DNA from: Bacteroidales bacterium UBA2764
GTDB taxonomy: Bacteria > Bacteroidota > Bacteroidia > Bacteroidales > Paludibacteraceae
Direction of reading: 5' to 3'
Length of the DNA: 34,032 bases
Assembly (NCBI GenBank): GCA_002352705.1
Contig: DEIW01000042.1
Coordinates: forward strand, 14,407-48,438
Shown here: positions 7,404 through 16,062 of the stretch, in pieces
Layout of the letters: the number at the start of each line of letters is the position of its first letter
Numbering within the stretch: the first letter of the stretch is position 1
Notes under the pieces: generated by a model
What the model saw: the letters and a program-made list of their open reading frames with translations, nothing else
What the model was told of the DNA's origin: nothing
Database searches by the model: none
Made by a program: the position numbers and the translations under genes

Positions 7404-8594
7404 ATGAAGATATTAGTATTGAACTGCGGAAGCAGTAGTATCAAATACAAGCTCTTTGAGATGGAGAGCAAGCAGGTGATGGCACAAGGCGGCATTGAGA
7501 AAATCGGTCTGCCAGATTCGTTCCTGCTGGTCAAACTGCCGAACGGCGAGAAAGTGAAATTCGAGAAACCGATGCCGGAACACACTGTAGGTATCGAGCT
7601 GATTTTAGAGAAACTGGTGGACCCGCAGATCGGTTGTATCAAAGACCTGAAGGAAATCAACGCCGTAGGTCACCGCGTAGTGCATGGCGGCGAGAAATTC
7701 AACAAGTCGGTTCTCATTACTCCGGAGGTTAAGAAACAGATTATCGAGTGTATCGACCTGGCTCCGCTGCATAACCCCGCTAACCTGAAGGGTATTGATG
7801 CGATAGAGAAGATTTTGCCGGGCGTACCGCAGGTGGCAGTCTTCGACACCGCTTTCCATCAGACGATGCCGGATTACGCGTACATGTACGCGCTTCCTTA
7901 TGAATTATATGAGAAATATGCGATCCGCCGTTACGGATTCCACGGCACGAGTCACCGCTACGTGAGCGCACGTGTATGCGAGTTCCTCGGCGTAGATCCG
8001 AAGGGCAAGAAGATCGTTACCGCACATATCGGCGGCGGCGGCAGTTGCACAGCGGTCATGGACGGCAAGAGCGTTGATACCTCGATGGGTCTGACCCCGG
8101 TAGAAGGTCTCGTCATGGGTACCCGCGCCGGCGACCTCGATCTCGGTGCTGCTACCTTCATCATGGATAAGGAGCATCTGGACACCGCAGCCTTCAATAA
8201 CCTCGTGAACAAGAAATCCGGTCTGCTCGGTATCAGTGGTGTATCCAGCGACTGCCGTGATATTGAAGCAGCGATCAAAGAAGGCAACAAACGCGCCGAC
8301 CTCGCCCGCAAGATGTTCATCTACCGTCTGAAGAAATACATCGGAGCCTATGCAGCAGCGATGAACGGCATTGATATTCTGGTATTTACAGCCGGTATTG
8401 GTGAGAACGATCCGTATATCCGCGCAGAGGTAATGAAAGGTCTGTCGTTCCTCGGCATCGAGTTGGACGAAGAGGCTAACAACGTACGCGGCGAGGAGCG
8501 CATCATCTCGAAGAAGGGTTCGAAGGTAACCGTTTGTCTGATTCCGACAGACGAGGAGCTGATGATTGCAAGCGATACTATGGCGCTCATTTGA
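7404..8594 (+). CDS. ackA: Acetate kinase
   Basis: This 396-residue cytoplasmic kinase turns acetyl phosphate plus ADP into acetate plus ATP and completes the Pta-AckA pathway for fermentative ATP gain. The sequence holds the ASKHA-fold motifs in order: NCGSSSIKYKLFE at residue 6, GHRVVHGG near 90 with the substrate-binding Arg, VAVFDTAFHQTMP near 145 with the catalytic Asp, RRYGFHGTSHRYVSAR near 173, AHIGGGGSCTAVMDGKS near 206, GLVMGTRAGDLDLG near 234, and PTDEELMIA at the C-terminus. Length is normal for the family. It is likely cotranscribed with pta and the genes downstream. Confidence 0.97.
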   Translation: MKILVLNCGSSSIKYKLFEMESKQVMAQGGIEKIGLPDSFLLVKLPNGEKVKFEKPMPEHTVGIELILEKLVDPQIGCIKDLKEINAVGHRVVHGGEKFNKSVLITPEVKKQIIECIDLAPLHNPANLKGIDAIEKILPGVPQVAVFDTAFHQTMPDYAYMYALPYELYEKYAIRRYGFHGTSHRYVSARVCEFLGVDPKGKKIVTAHIGGGGSCTAVMDGKSVDTSMGLTPVEGLVMGTRAGDLDLGAATFIMDKEHLDTAAFNNLVNKKSGLLGISGVSSDCRDIEAAIKEGNKRADLARKMFIYRLKKYIGAYAAAMNGIDILVFTAGIGENDPYIRAEVMKGLSFLGIELDEEANNVRGEERIISKKGSKVTVCLIPTDEELMIASDTMALI

Positions 8595-8661
8595 TTTACC
8601 ATTTGGTCATTTACAATATGTTCATTTATTTGGACATTTAGTAATTTAGACATTTTACCAT
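8595..8661 (+). repeat. CATTTACC-type dispersed repeat, copy 1
   Basis: A run of degenerate CATTTA words between ackA and the glycosidase gene (ATTTACCATTTGGTCATTTA, then a CATTTATTTGGACATTTAG block and a tail). Its order of words matches the copies at 10338, 27548 and 28273 on the same strand. Confidence 0.85.
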
Positions 8662-8683
8662 AGAAAGACACACAACAATAATA

Positions 8684-10324
8684 ATGAACAAACCAATTAT
8701 TTATCAACTCTTCCCGCGTCTGTTCGGAAATTACAATGAGACACGCAAACGTTACGGGACAAAGGAAGAGAATGGTTGCGGGCGGTTTGTCGATATCAAC
8801 GAGCGTGCGCTCAAGTCAATAGCAGATTTGGGCGCTACGCATGTTTGGTATACAGGCGTCATCCGCCATGCAACCGCACAATACAACCACCCTGCCATCA
8901 CTAAAGGAATGGCAGGTTCGCCTTATGCCATCACCGATTATTATGATGTGGACCCCGATCTCGCCAAGAATGAAGCGAAACGCATGCAGGAGTTTGAGGC
9001 GTTGGTGAAACGGACCCATGATGCCGGTCTTGGTGTGCTGATAGATTTCGTGCCGAACCACGTCAGCCGCGAATATAAGAGTCTTTGCAAACCCGCCGGA
9101 GTGGTAGATCTGGGCGAGGGAGACCATCCCGAATGGGCATTCTCTCCGCTCAATAATTTCTATTACATGCCGGGTGAACGTTTTAGCATGGATAAGGATT
9201 TGCAGGGATACGAGGAGTTTCCCGCCAAGGTTACGGGTAACGACTGTTTCACCTCCCATCCGGGCGAGAACGACTGGTACGAGACCGTGAAACTGAACTA
9301 CGGTGTTTTCTATCAGGGCGGAAGAGAGAAACAGTTCGACCCAATCCCCAACACATGGGTGAAGATGCGTGATATCCTGCTCTTCTGGGCTGGTAAAGGC
9401 ATCGAAGGCGTGCGTGTGGATATGGCGGAGATGGTGCCTGTCGAGTTTTTCGCATGGGCTATCAAGGCAGTCCGCCGTAAGTACAAGAAATTCCTTTTCA
9501 TCGGAGAGTGCTATGACCCGAACCAGTATGACGCTTATCTGTCCGCCGGATTTGATTATCTCTACGACAAGGTAGGCATGTACGATTATCTGCGTGGCGT
9601 CACGAGCAAAGGATGGCCGGCAGAGGGCATAACCCACCAATGGATGCAGCACGGTGACGAGCGGATAAAACATATGCTTTATTTTCTTGAGAACCATGAC
9701 GAGCAACGTATCGCCAGCGGTTTCTTCTGCGGCAGCGGTCTATGTGCCGAACCGGCGATGATCGTAGCTGCTACGCTCAACCAGTGTCCTGTGATGATCT
9801 ATTCCGGTCAGGAGTTAGGCGAGCGTGGCATGGATATGGAGGGTTTCTCCGGCATTGACGGCCGGACAAGCATCTTCGATTACTGGGGCGTCAAGAGCCT
9901 CCAGGCATGGGCTAACAAAGGAAAGTTCGACGGCGCGCATCTCAATGAGGCGCAACGCGAGATACGCGCTTTCTACCAGCGTCTGCTGACTCTGGCGCGC
10001 GAAGACAAAGCAATCCAGAAAGGCAAGATGTATGATATCACCTATGCCCAGGGCGAAGGGTTTGACAAACGCCAGCATTTTGCTTTCCTCCGCCATGTAG
10101 CCGGAGAGACATTATTGGTGGTTGTCAATTTCCATGACCGCGAGCAGCAAATCAGTCTGCGGATTCCTAATGATGCCTTTGTCTATCTGGGTCTGGAAGG
10201 CAAAGCCAAAGCCACGGCTACCGACCTGTTAGGGGGCACCAAGATGACGGTAGATTTTACTCCGGACAGTCGCATCAATATCACACTCCATGCCTGGAAA
10301 GGAATGGTGCTCAAAATCAGGTAG
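8684..10324 (+). CDS. GH13 alpha-amylase family glycosidase, cytoplasmic
   Basis: This 546-residue protein has no signal peptide and is likely an intracellular alpha-glucan hydrolase. It has a (beta/alpha)8 catalytic domain with the four GH13 regions: VLIDFVPNHVSRE (about residue 123), GIEGVRVDMAEMV (about 243, nucleophile Asp), FLFIGECYDPNQYDAY (about 270, acid/base Glu) and LYFLENHDEQRIAS (about 332, transition-state Asp). The region from about residue 460 is an all-beta C-terminal domain (HFAFLRHVAGETLLVVVNFH). Region I reads DFVPNHV as usual. The specificity cannot be fixed from these motifs. It may supply sugars to the acetate-forming pathway encoded just upstream, but that link is inference. 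Confidence 0.88.
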   Translation: MNKPIIYQLFPRLFGNYNETRKRYGTKEENGCGRFVDINERALKSIADLGATHVWYTGVIRHATAQYNHPAITKGMAGSPYAITDYYDVDPDLAKNEAKRMQEFEALVKRTHDAGLGVLIDFVPNHVSREYKSLCKPAGVVDLGEGDHPEWAFSPLNNFYYMPGERFSMDKDLQGYEEFPAKVTGNDCFTSHPGENDWYETVKLNYGVFYQGGREKQFDPIPNTWVKMRDILLFWAGKGIEGVRVDMAEMVPVEFFAWAIKAVRRKYKKFLFIGECYDPNQYDAYLSAGFDYLYDKVGMYDYLRGVTSKGWPAEGITHQWMQHGDERIKHMLYFLENHDEQRIASGFFCGSGLCAEPAMIVAATLNQCPVMIYSGQELGERGMDMEGFSGIDGRTSIFDYWGVKSLQAWANKGKFDGAHLNEAQREIRAFYQRLLTLAREDKAIQKGKMYDITYAQGEGFDKRQHFAFLRHVAGETLLVVVNFHDREQQISLRIPNDAFVYLGLEGKAKATATDLLGGTKMTVDFTPDSRINITLHAWKGMVLKIR

Positions 10325-10337
10325 TACCTGAGTTTGC

Positions 10338-10392
10338 GTCATTTACCATTTTGTCATTTACTATTTTTTCATTTATTTAGACATTTAGTATT
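10338..10392 (+). repeat. CATTTACC-type dispersed repeat, copy 2
   Basis: CATTTACCATTTTGTCATTT begins a block with the same word order as copy 1 (CATTTACTATTT, TTCATTTATTT, GACATTTAGTA). It fills the whole gap between the glycosidase and the prenyltransferase genes. Confidence 0.85.
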
Positions 10393-11352
10393 TTGGAAAC
10401 AATTAGAGACATAATGCGCCTGGTGAGGTGGAGTAATCTGCTCTTCCTCGCCGCGCTGGTTTGGCTGATGGAGAAATGGGTAGCAGTACCGATACTGAAC
10501 CAAGCCGCCTTCGGCGAGCAGTTGCCATGGTATATTCTCCTGTTGCTCATCGCTGCAACGGTGTGTATCGCAGCGGGCGGGTACGTCATCAATGATTATT
10601 TCGATGTCAAGATAGACCGCATCAACCGCCCGGACGAAGTAGTAGTGACGCGTACGGTATCCAAGCCTGCAGCGATGCGTCTGAGTCTCATCCTGAGCGG
10701 CGTGGGAATCGTCTTCGGAATAGCCGTGGCGGCGTATCTGCGCAGTATGACGATAGGTATTCTTTTTGTGTTGATACCCGGTCTGCTCTGGTTCTATTCC
10801 AGCAGTTACAAGCGGCTTTTCATGATAGGTAATGTCATCATCGCTTTGCTGGCAGGTCTGACGCCTATGTTGGTGGCGTTAGCCAATGTGGCACAACTGC
10901 AATTGCTCTATGCGTCCATCTTGCCCTATACCACCCTTGTCCGTGATCTGTATATGTGGCTGGGGGGATTTGCGCTCTTTGCTTTTCTGTTGACGTGGAT
11001 ACGTGAGATCATCAAAGACATGCAGGATCAGATGGGTGACCGCGAACTCGAGTGCCACTCCATGCCGGTGGTATGGGGCGACAAATGGACTAAAGTTTTC
11101 GTTACGGGTCTGATTGTTCTTACCCTTGCCGTGATAGGTCATCTATGGTATCATGTCCTGCCGTTTCCTATTGGTTGGACATCCCTCAGCACGCGTTATG
11201 TCTTTTTGGGCGTAGTCACTCCGATGCTGGGTGTTCTCTGGCTGCTATGGGCGGCAAAGATTCCGTCCGATTACAAAACATGCCAGCAACTCGTCAAGTT
11301 CACGATGCTGCTGGGCATGCTCTATAGTATCTGTATCGTTCGGGGTCTCTAA
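10393..11352 (+). CDS. UbiA-family prenyltransferase
   Basis: This integral membrane protein of 319 residues joins an isoprenoid diphosphate to an acceptor. About eight to nine membrane helices are visible. The first Asp-rich motif is INDYFDVKIDRINRPDEVVV near residue 67. The second is EIIKDMQDQMGDRELECHS near 206, both Mg-diphosphate binding. The family includes geranylgeranylglycerol-phosphate geranylgeranyltransferase-like proteins of Bacteroidetes; quinone or other acceptors are possible. The start is uncertain: TTG at 10393 gives METIRDIMRLVRWSNLL, which matches the usual spacing to the first helix, while an in-frame ATG at 10414 starts at MRLVRW. A short GGGGT/ACCCC hairpin overlaps the stop (11342-11356), without a T run. 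The next gene converges from the right after 24 bases. Confidence 0.88.
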   Translation: METIRDIMRLVRWSNLLFLAALVWLMEKWVAVPILNQAAFGEQLPWYILLLLIAATVCIAAGGYVINDYFDVKIDRINRPDEVVVTRTVSKPAAMRLSLILSGVGIVFGIAVAAYLRSMTIGILFVLIPGLLWFYSSSYKRLFMIGNVIIALLAGLTPMLVALANVAQLQLLYASILPYTTLVRDLYMWLGGFALFAFLLTWIREIIKDMQDQMGDRELECHSMPVVWGDKWTKVFVTGLIVLTLAVIGHLWYHVLPFPIGWTSLSTRYVFLGVVTPMLGVLWLLWAAKIPSDYKTCQQLVKFTMLLGMLYSICIVRGL

Positions 11353-11376
11353 CCCCCTATCCTCTAACTTCTCTTC

Positions 11377-12921
11377 TTACTTCAGCGCAATCACTTGTGC
11401 CTGCTGGTTATTCATTCCCGGCATGGTGCGTCCTACGCCCGCGTTGATATAAGTCGGGTCGCATACTACGTATTTGCGGTTCTTGTAGGTCAGATAATCG
11501 CCCCGCTCCTCTTTATTGAAAGCAACGGCGGATGCCAAGTGCCCCGGATAATACAGGAGCACAACGTCCAGTCCTACCAAGTCGCGCACCAGTCTGGAGA
11601 AGAGGATAGCGCGGTCCTCGCAGTCGCAGTAAGGATAATAGAGTGTCTCCTGGGCGAAGAAAGCGCGGTCGTGACCCCATACATCATCATCTACTTTGTA
11701 GGAGAAGGCCGTCTGAACCCAGTTCAACAAAATCTCCACAGCCTGGCGTTCCGTCATGCCGGCGATGGTTTTCTGGAGAGTCGGGTAGAGGGCGTTCTGA
11801 ATGGATTTATCCAACGGAGTGTTGGCGTAAGCTGCCCAACGGGTGCGGTAGTCGCCCTTGTAGCACGCCTGTGGATAGGTATTGAAGAAATCAATCAGGT
11901 TCTTATTCACGCTGACGGATGCCGTAACGCCTTTCTTGGATGTCAGGGTGCGTTTGGGAGTCGGTTCACTGGTGAACTTCGGCAGTTTGGTAATCTGCAT
12001 CGACAGCGATTTCTCTTTGTCGTATTTCGATTCGCAGATATGCATACTGGTGTTCTTGTCGCCGCTTACGATGTAGAATTTTGCGCCGTCGAGGGTGAAA
12101 TATTTGAGTCCGTAGATGTCATACAGACTGGCTACGAGCAGTTGCAGTTTGCCGTTGCCGTTTCCGAGGCGGATCCGGTATCCGGATTGCACGAGCAGGA
12201 AAGCCTGTGCAAGGGTGGCGGTGTTGCCTTTGCCATACTGTTTCTCGCATGCGATGCGTAGCATGTTCAGGTACGCCCAGTCGCAAAGAGCGTTCGCCTT
12301 GCGTGCGTCAAGGGCCGTCTTCACAGTGATGTCATATTTGCTGTCGGACAGAGTCTTCCATCCGTCGGCGATGGCGTTCTCGTCGCTGCCGTTGAGCTTG
12401 AGGTTATCCGTCATCGGGAATCCGATGGTGATGAGTGCGCCGTAATAGGCTATTGACACACGTTTGAAAGGTTCCTCTTTGGGCTGTACGGGCGCGATAG
12501 GTTCGGGCGCCGGGGCCGGAGTAGGAATAACAATCACCTTCGGCTGTACGGCGATGGGGGCTGATTTCTGCTGCAGATCCTCCTGGGGTACAGGGATAGA
12601 GTGGATTTGCTCTTTCTTGATAGGATCCTCTTCTGCGGGCTGAGGCTCCGGGGTAGGGGATTCGTATATTACCGGCGGGATTTCTTTCTCCTTTTTGGGC
12701 TGCTCAGCTTCCTGTGCGGGGAACTCAGCCCATGAGCGGCGCATGAACTCTGCATACTCTTCGTTCACACGGCGTCGGAAGGCGTCAAACTCTGCCTGCC
12801 GATCGTTCTTGAACTGGTTAAACTGGTTTTGTTGCTTTTGTCTAAATTGCTCAAAAGCATCCGTCTGCGCTGCCATCGGCAGAGCCATCAGAACGGAGAA
12901 GAAAAACGCAATTCTTTTCAT
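11377..12921 (-). CDS. Secreted protein with C-terminal transglutaminase-like cysteine domain
   Basis: This 514-residue exported protein begins with the signal peptide MKRIAFFFSVLMALPMAAQ. Residues about 20-70 are a Gln/Phe/Glu-rich helix (FRQKQQNQFNQFKNDRQAEF). Residues about 75-150 are Pro/Glu-rich and probably unstructured. The C-terminal third resembles a transglutaminase-like papain-fold domain. Candidate catalytic residues are Cys in YPYCDCEDRAILFSRLVR, His in YYPGHLASAVAF and Asp in KYVVCDPTYINAGVG, which is the Cys-His-Asp order of the family. It could crosslink or cleave envelope proteins; substrates are unknown. It lies 11 bases after an anchored 173-residue protein gene and shares its promoter. 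Homologues in Bacteroidales tend to be annotated hypothetical. Confidence 0.8.
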   Translation of the reverse strand: MKRIAFFFSVLMALPMAAQTDAFEQFRQKQQNQFNQFKNDRQAEFDAFRRRVNEEYAEFMRRSWAEFPAQEAEQPKKEKEIPPVIYESPTPEPQPAEEDPIKKEQIHSIPVPQEDLQQKSAPIAVQPKVIVIPTPAPAPEPIAPVQPKEEPFKRVSIAYYGALITIGFPMTDNLKLNGSDENAIADGWKTLSDSKYDITVKTALDARKANALCDWAYLNMLRIACEKQYGKGNTATLAQAFLLVQSGYRIRLGNGNGKLQLLVASLYDIYGLKYFTLDGAKFYIVSGDKNTSMHICESKYDKEKSLSMQITKLPKFTSEPTPKRTLTSKKGVTASVSVNKNLIDFFNTYPQACYKGDYRTRWAAYANTPLDKSIQNALYPTLQKTIAGMTERQAVEILLNWVQTAFSYKVDDDVWGHDRAFFAQETLYYPYCDCEDRAILFSRLVRDLVGLDVVLLYYPGHLASAVAFNKEERGDYLTYKNRKYVVCDPTYINAGVGRTMPGMNNQQAQVIALK

Positions 12922-12932
12922 ATCTTATGGAT

Positions 12933-13454
12933 TTATTCTTTGACGAAATAGTAGGTGGAACGTTTGTTGGTCTCCGCCATGGAGATATTCAGGCTGTCAA
13001 ACGCTTTGATGGTATAGATATGCGCAATGGGCACATCGCGGAAATCCATCGTCGAGTACTCATACAGGGTGTCGTTCGATTTTGTCCATCGAAACCATCC
13101 GTTGCCGTGAAAACTCAAGTCTTCCTCGAAGACCTCGTCACTCTCGTCCCATTCTTTCCCCCAATAATGGCCTTCGCCGTCATCGTCATCGTAATACACC
13201 TTGTACCAACCGTGGTTGTCCATGTTCTTCCATTTGCCTACCATCAACGGGTCGGCGGGTGGCATTTCGCCTACAAAATAGGTGACGATATTGGTGCTGT
13301 GTTCGTTCTCTATCTCTTCTCCTTCGGGAGACTCTTCATTTTTCTGGACGGGTGGCTCGCCGGTCTCCTCGTTGTGCCTCAACCACAAGGCAGCTCCGAC
13401 GGCAGCCGCTACCATCGCGAGACAGATAAGGAGTGTGATTGTTTGTTTTTTCAT
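12933..13454 (-). CDS. Membrane-anchored hypothetical protein with lipocalin-like periplasmic part
   Basis: I do not recognise a named family. The 173-residue protein has one N-terminal membrane segment (ITLLICLAMVAAAVGAALWL, residues about 5-24) and no cleavage site I trust. An acidic linker follows (NEESPEGEEIENEHS). Residues about 60-173 are beta-rich with PLMVGKWKNMDNHGWYKVYY, YWGKEWDESDEVFEEDLSFH, GWFRWTKSNDTLYEYST and a MVGKW motif resembling lipocalin-like domains. It is first in a two-gene unit with the transglutaminase-like protein and has its own consensus promoter 23 bases upstream. A functional link between the two proteins is inference from that pairing. Confidence 0.72.
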   Translation of the reverse strand: MKKQTITLLICLAMVAAAVGAALWLRHNEETGEPPVQKNEESPEGEEIENEHSTNIVTYFVGEMPPADPLMVGKWKNMDNHGWYKVYYDDDDGEGHYWGKEWDESDEVFEEDLSFHGNGWFRWTKSNDTLYEYSTMDFRDVPIAHIYTIKAFDSLNISMAETNKRSTYYFVKE

Positions 13455-13476
13455 ACAGGGTTGTGATAATCGGCTG

Positions 13477-13508
13477 CAAATATACTGCTTTTTTTTTATT
13501 TATGCAAA
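13477..13508 (-). promoter_or_regulatory. Bacteroidetes-type promoter for the 13454 two-gene unit
   Basis: Minus strand TTTG (13508-13505), 20-base spacer, TATATTTG (13484-13477), a full consensus match. It separates this unit from the nine-gene run upstream. Confidence 0.85.
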
Positions 13509-13629
13509 TATTTTTTGCGTATGTGCGAAAAAAATTATATGTTTCTGCCAATTAGCAGCTGTTTTGCAGTCATTTACGTTACCACTCCGCTATCATCCTG
13601 AACGTTGTAGATGTATTTGAGGACTATTT

Positions 13630-14697
13630 TTAGTGTTGTATTTGTTGTTTAATGATTTGCGAGATTTTGGGAGAGATGGTTTTGTATGCATCACGTGCAG
13701 CTTTCTCAAAACTCTGTGTGTGTCCGCCCTTCTCGCTGATTTCGTTCTCGTAAATCCGTTGGCCGGTTGCCGTTTTTTCTACCGCGATATTGGCATCCAC
13801 ATATACGAAATAGGTACTCATACTGCCGAAATCCGCTTTGTTATGTTCCCGAGCCTGCGCAGTAACATAGACCGCCCAGTCTGCTTGGGTAGCGTTGTTC
13901 ACAAACGTGCAACCGAGTTTGGATAACTCGCCTTGAATCTCTGCTTTGAGAGTGGGGTAGTTGGCGGCAAACAACTTGGCATTGCAATTGAGATAGATGT
14001 TTATACCGTTTTTGAGCTCTGCAGCCATGCGGGTATATCGTTGCGTAAACTGTTTGGTCTCCGCCAATTGTAAACTCTCCGCATCCGCAGTCGGGTCAAC
14101 AGCTATCAGAATACGCTGCGCTTGTTCCAACTCTTGGAAAATAGGAACTACTTTCTTAATGCTTTCCCGTGCTTGCATTTTCTGACCTTGGCTAATCATC
14201 TCGTTAACTTGATCCAATGCGGTCTCTATTTTGGTAAGACTAACCGTAATCTTCTTCTCCATCTGCCGGATGAGGGTGGATTTCTTGACGTATGCAAATG
14301 CGGCTATTTCATTGCTGCTGGGGTTCTTCCATGCTTCTACTTGCAGTCCGGGAATCTCCAAATCCACCTTGGTTGTGATACGGCTATCCATGGTCTCGCG
14401 AATACTCTCAGCCCATGCATCCAAAGTTTCCATGCTTTCGGTGTGAGAATGGAGAGTAGTCTCGCTTTGTACGTGCGTGTTGATGGTGCTTAACGCTTCT
14501 ACACGTGCGGCACTTTTCAAGCGCTCCATGGCTTTACCGGTATTCTCTCCATTACGTACTTCTCCTAAAGCAATACCGGTAAAATACGAATCTTTGGGAT
14601 AATTCGTACTCCGCGAAGCGTCATCGTACCAATTGGGTTTTTGTGCTACCGCCGTCAGCGATAATGCAGAGAGCAAAAGGATTAATATTTTTTTCAT
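13630..14697 (-). CDS. Secreted LPP20-like protein
   Basis: This 355-residue exported protein is taken from the ATG at 14697, which starts the signal peptide MKKILILLLSALSLTAVAQ; a longer frame to 14733 adds 12 residues that spoil it. The mature part begins KPNWYDDASRSTNYPKDSYF with TGIALGEV, the pattern of LPP20/FlgP-type domains, followed by MERLKSAARVEALSTINTHV and KVDLEIPGLQVEAWKNPSSN, then AAFAYVKKS. A long helical part follows (about 150-230). The last 120 residues resemble a second alpha/beta domain ending YKTISPKISQIIKQQIQH. It is the last gene of the nine-gene run. LPP20 partners are known beside CsgG-like proteins in flagellar outer-membrane assemblies; no flagellum is expected here. 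Confidence 0.75.
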   Translation of the reverse strand: MKKILILLLSALSLTAVAQKPNWYDDASRSTNYPKDSYFTGIALGEVRNGENTGKAMERLKSAARVEALSTINTHVQSETTLHSHTESMETLDAWAESIRETMDSRITTKVDLEIPGLQVEAWKNPSSNEIAAFAYVKKSTLIRQMEKKITVSLTKIETALDQVNEMISQGQKMQARESIKKVVPIFQELEQAQRILIAVDPTADAESLQLAETKQFTQRYTRMAAELKNGINIYLNCNAKLFAANYPTLKAEIQGELSKLGCTFVNNATQADWAVYVTAQAREHNKADFGSMSTYFVYVDANIAVEKTATGQRIYENEISEKGGHTQSFEKAARDAYKTISPKISQIIKQQIQH

Positions 14698-14784
14698 CTG
14701 ATATATAGTTTTGTTTTTATAAACATTGTCCATTTCTCCGGCATGTCATGCCGGTGTCCACAACCACTATCCTATTGCTTTTAC

Positions 14785-16062
14785 TCACGGGAGGAGTACA
14801 ACGCGGAAGCCAATGAAGTTTCTGCGGCTGCTTGGTGAATCTCCAAGTCGCTCCGACACGCGGCAACAGCATGTAGCTCCAGAATACCAACTGCCACCTC
14901 GATGCACGCGCTCATCGTATGAAGGGTCTATAGGATTATTGACATTATAACAGTTGTCATAGCTATACCAGTCCTTACACCATTCCCTAACATTGCCAGA
15001 CATATCATATATTCCTAATTCATTCATTTTTTTTGTCCCACATTGATGTGCACTATGATTACTATTTTCACGTGTCCAAGCGACTTCATCAGGCAAATTA
15101 CTACCACTATATTTTGTTCGTGTTGATTTATCACCTCCTCGAGCAGCGTACTCCCATTGTGCTTCTGTCGGTAACGTATAAGTCTTTCCCGTTTTATTGC
15201 TTAGTATGCTGCAAAATTCTGTTGCTTCTTCCCAACTGATAAAATACATTGGGTAGTCTACCCCCACCCCATTGGTGTTTTTGTTGTTAGCATCGACAGC
15301 TTTGGACGATTGCTGATAAATAGAAGTACCCATCACTTTCTCCCATTGAGACTGCGTGACTTCCAACATTCCAATATAGAAACCATCCATTTTTACATGA
15401 CACACATTCTTCTCGTTGCTCCAACAATCATCTCCCTGCTCACTCGTGCATCCCATCATAAACTCTCCGCCTTCGACCCAAATCATCTTCATGTTGATGC
15501 CCCATGCATCTTCCGTAAAGTCATAGTTGACAGGTTGGCGTGGGAAAATGCCACTATTCTCTATATGTGACTTAACAAGAGAACCAGATATTTCACCTAG
15601 CATTTCCTTCGCTAATTGACCACATGCTATAGGTAGTGTACTATAATCTTCATTCTTAACATTCACATATTGTGTAGCAGGGTTGGTCATTTGACCAGTC
15701 TCTACATTAACTAAATAAGCCTCGATATATAGTTGTGTTCCATATTTCGTGATAGACGAAATACAAATGTACTGCGCACTTGTCATCACACCGATTTTCT
15801 TACGTTGCGCATCATCCACCATACCTGATTGTTGGAAACCCATCTCATTCAGCATAGCATCTATATCCATACGTGTTAAAACTTGGAAGTTAGATTGCCA
15901 GCCCAATGCTTTACGCAACTCTCCGCGCACCATACTTACTTCCATTGCATTACATGCAGTAGAACCGGGTACTGTCAATGGTTGAAGCAAGGCTATTTGG
16001 GCTTCTTCTGCTATAATAGTCATAGTAAATGCCGAGAGCAATATAATTAATAGTTTTTTCAC
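14785..16062 (-). CDS. Secreted CsgG/LpoB-like module fused to an FGE-sulfatase (SUMF1-like) domain
   Basis: This 425-residue protein starts at a GTG (16062) that overlaps the upstream stop as GTGA, implying translational coupling. The signal peptide MKKLLIILLSAFTMTIIA is followed by a CsgG/LpoB-like module (about 20-165) with SMVRGELRKALGWQSNFQVL, RMDIDAMLNEMGFQQSGMV and YIEAYLVNVETGQM. From about 190 to the end it is an FGE-sulfatase fold: MIWVEGGEFMMGC, GFYIGMLEVTQSQWEKVMGT, YTLPTEAQWEYAARGGDKST, GIYDMSGNVREWCKDWYSYD, RVHRGGSW and FIGFRVVLLP. The paired active-site cysteines of true formylglycine-generating enzyme are not in place; a CCC cluster occurs nearby instead. I read it as a binding or display domain rather than an enzyme. 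Best relative in the window is the 17349-18656 protein. Confidence 0.85.
   Translation of the reverse strand: MKKLLIILLSAFTMTIIAEEAQIALLQPLTVPGSTACNAMEVSMVRGELRKALGWQSNFQVLTRMDIDAMLNEMGFQQSGMVDDAQRKKIGVMTSAQYICISSITKYGTQLYIEAYLVNVETGQMTNPATQYVNVKNEDYSTLPIACGQLAKEMLGEISGSLVKSHIENSGIFPRQPVNYDFTEDAWGINMKMIWVEGGEFMMGCTSEQGDDCWSNEKNVCHVKMDGFYIGMLEVTQSQWEKVMGTSIYQQSSKAVDANNKNTNGVGVDYPMYFISWEEATEFCSILSNKTGKTYTLPTEAQWEYAARGGDKSTRTKYSGSNLPDEVAWTRENSNHSAHQCGTKKMNELGIYDMSGNVREWCKDWYSYDNCYNVNNPIDPSYDERVHRGGSWYSGATCCCRVSERLGDSPSSRRNFIGFRVVLLP

Noticed and set aside
11342..11356. Bidirectional terminator between the UbiA and transglutaminase-like genes
   Set aside because: GGGGT-CTCTA-ACCCC has only a 5-bp stem and no T run in either direction, so I do not list it as a terminator.
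14785..16062. Active formylglycine-generating enzyme (sulfatase activator)
   Set aside because: The fold words are present, but the spaced active-site cysteine pair is not evident, no sulfatase lies nearby, and the domain is fused to a CsgG/LpoB-like module.
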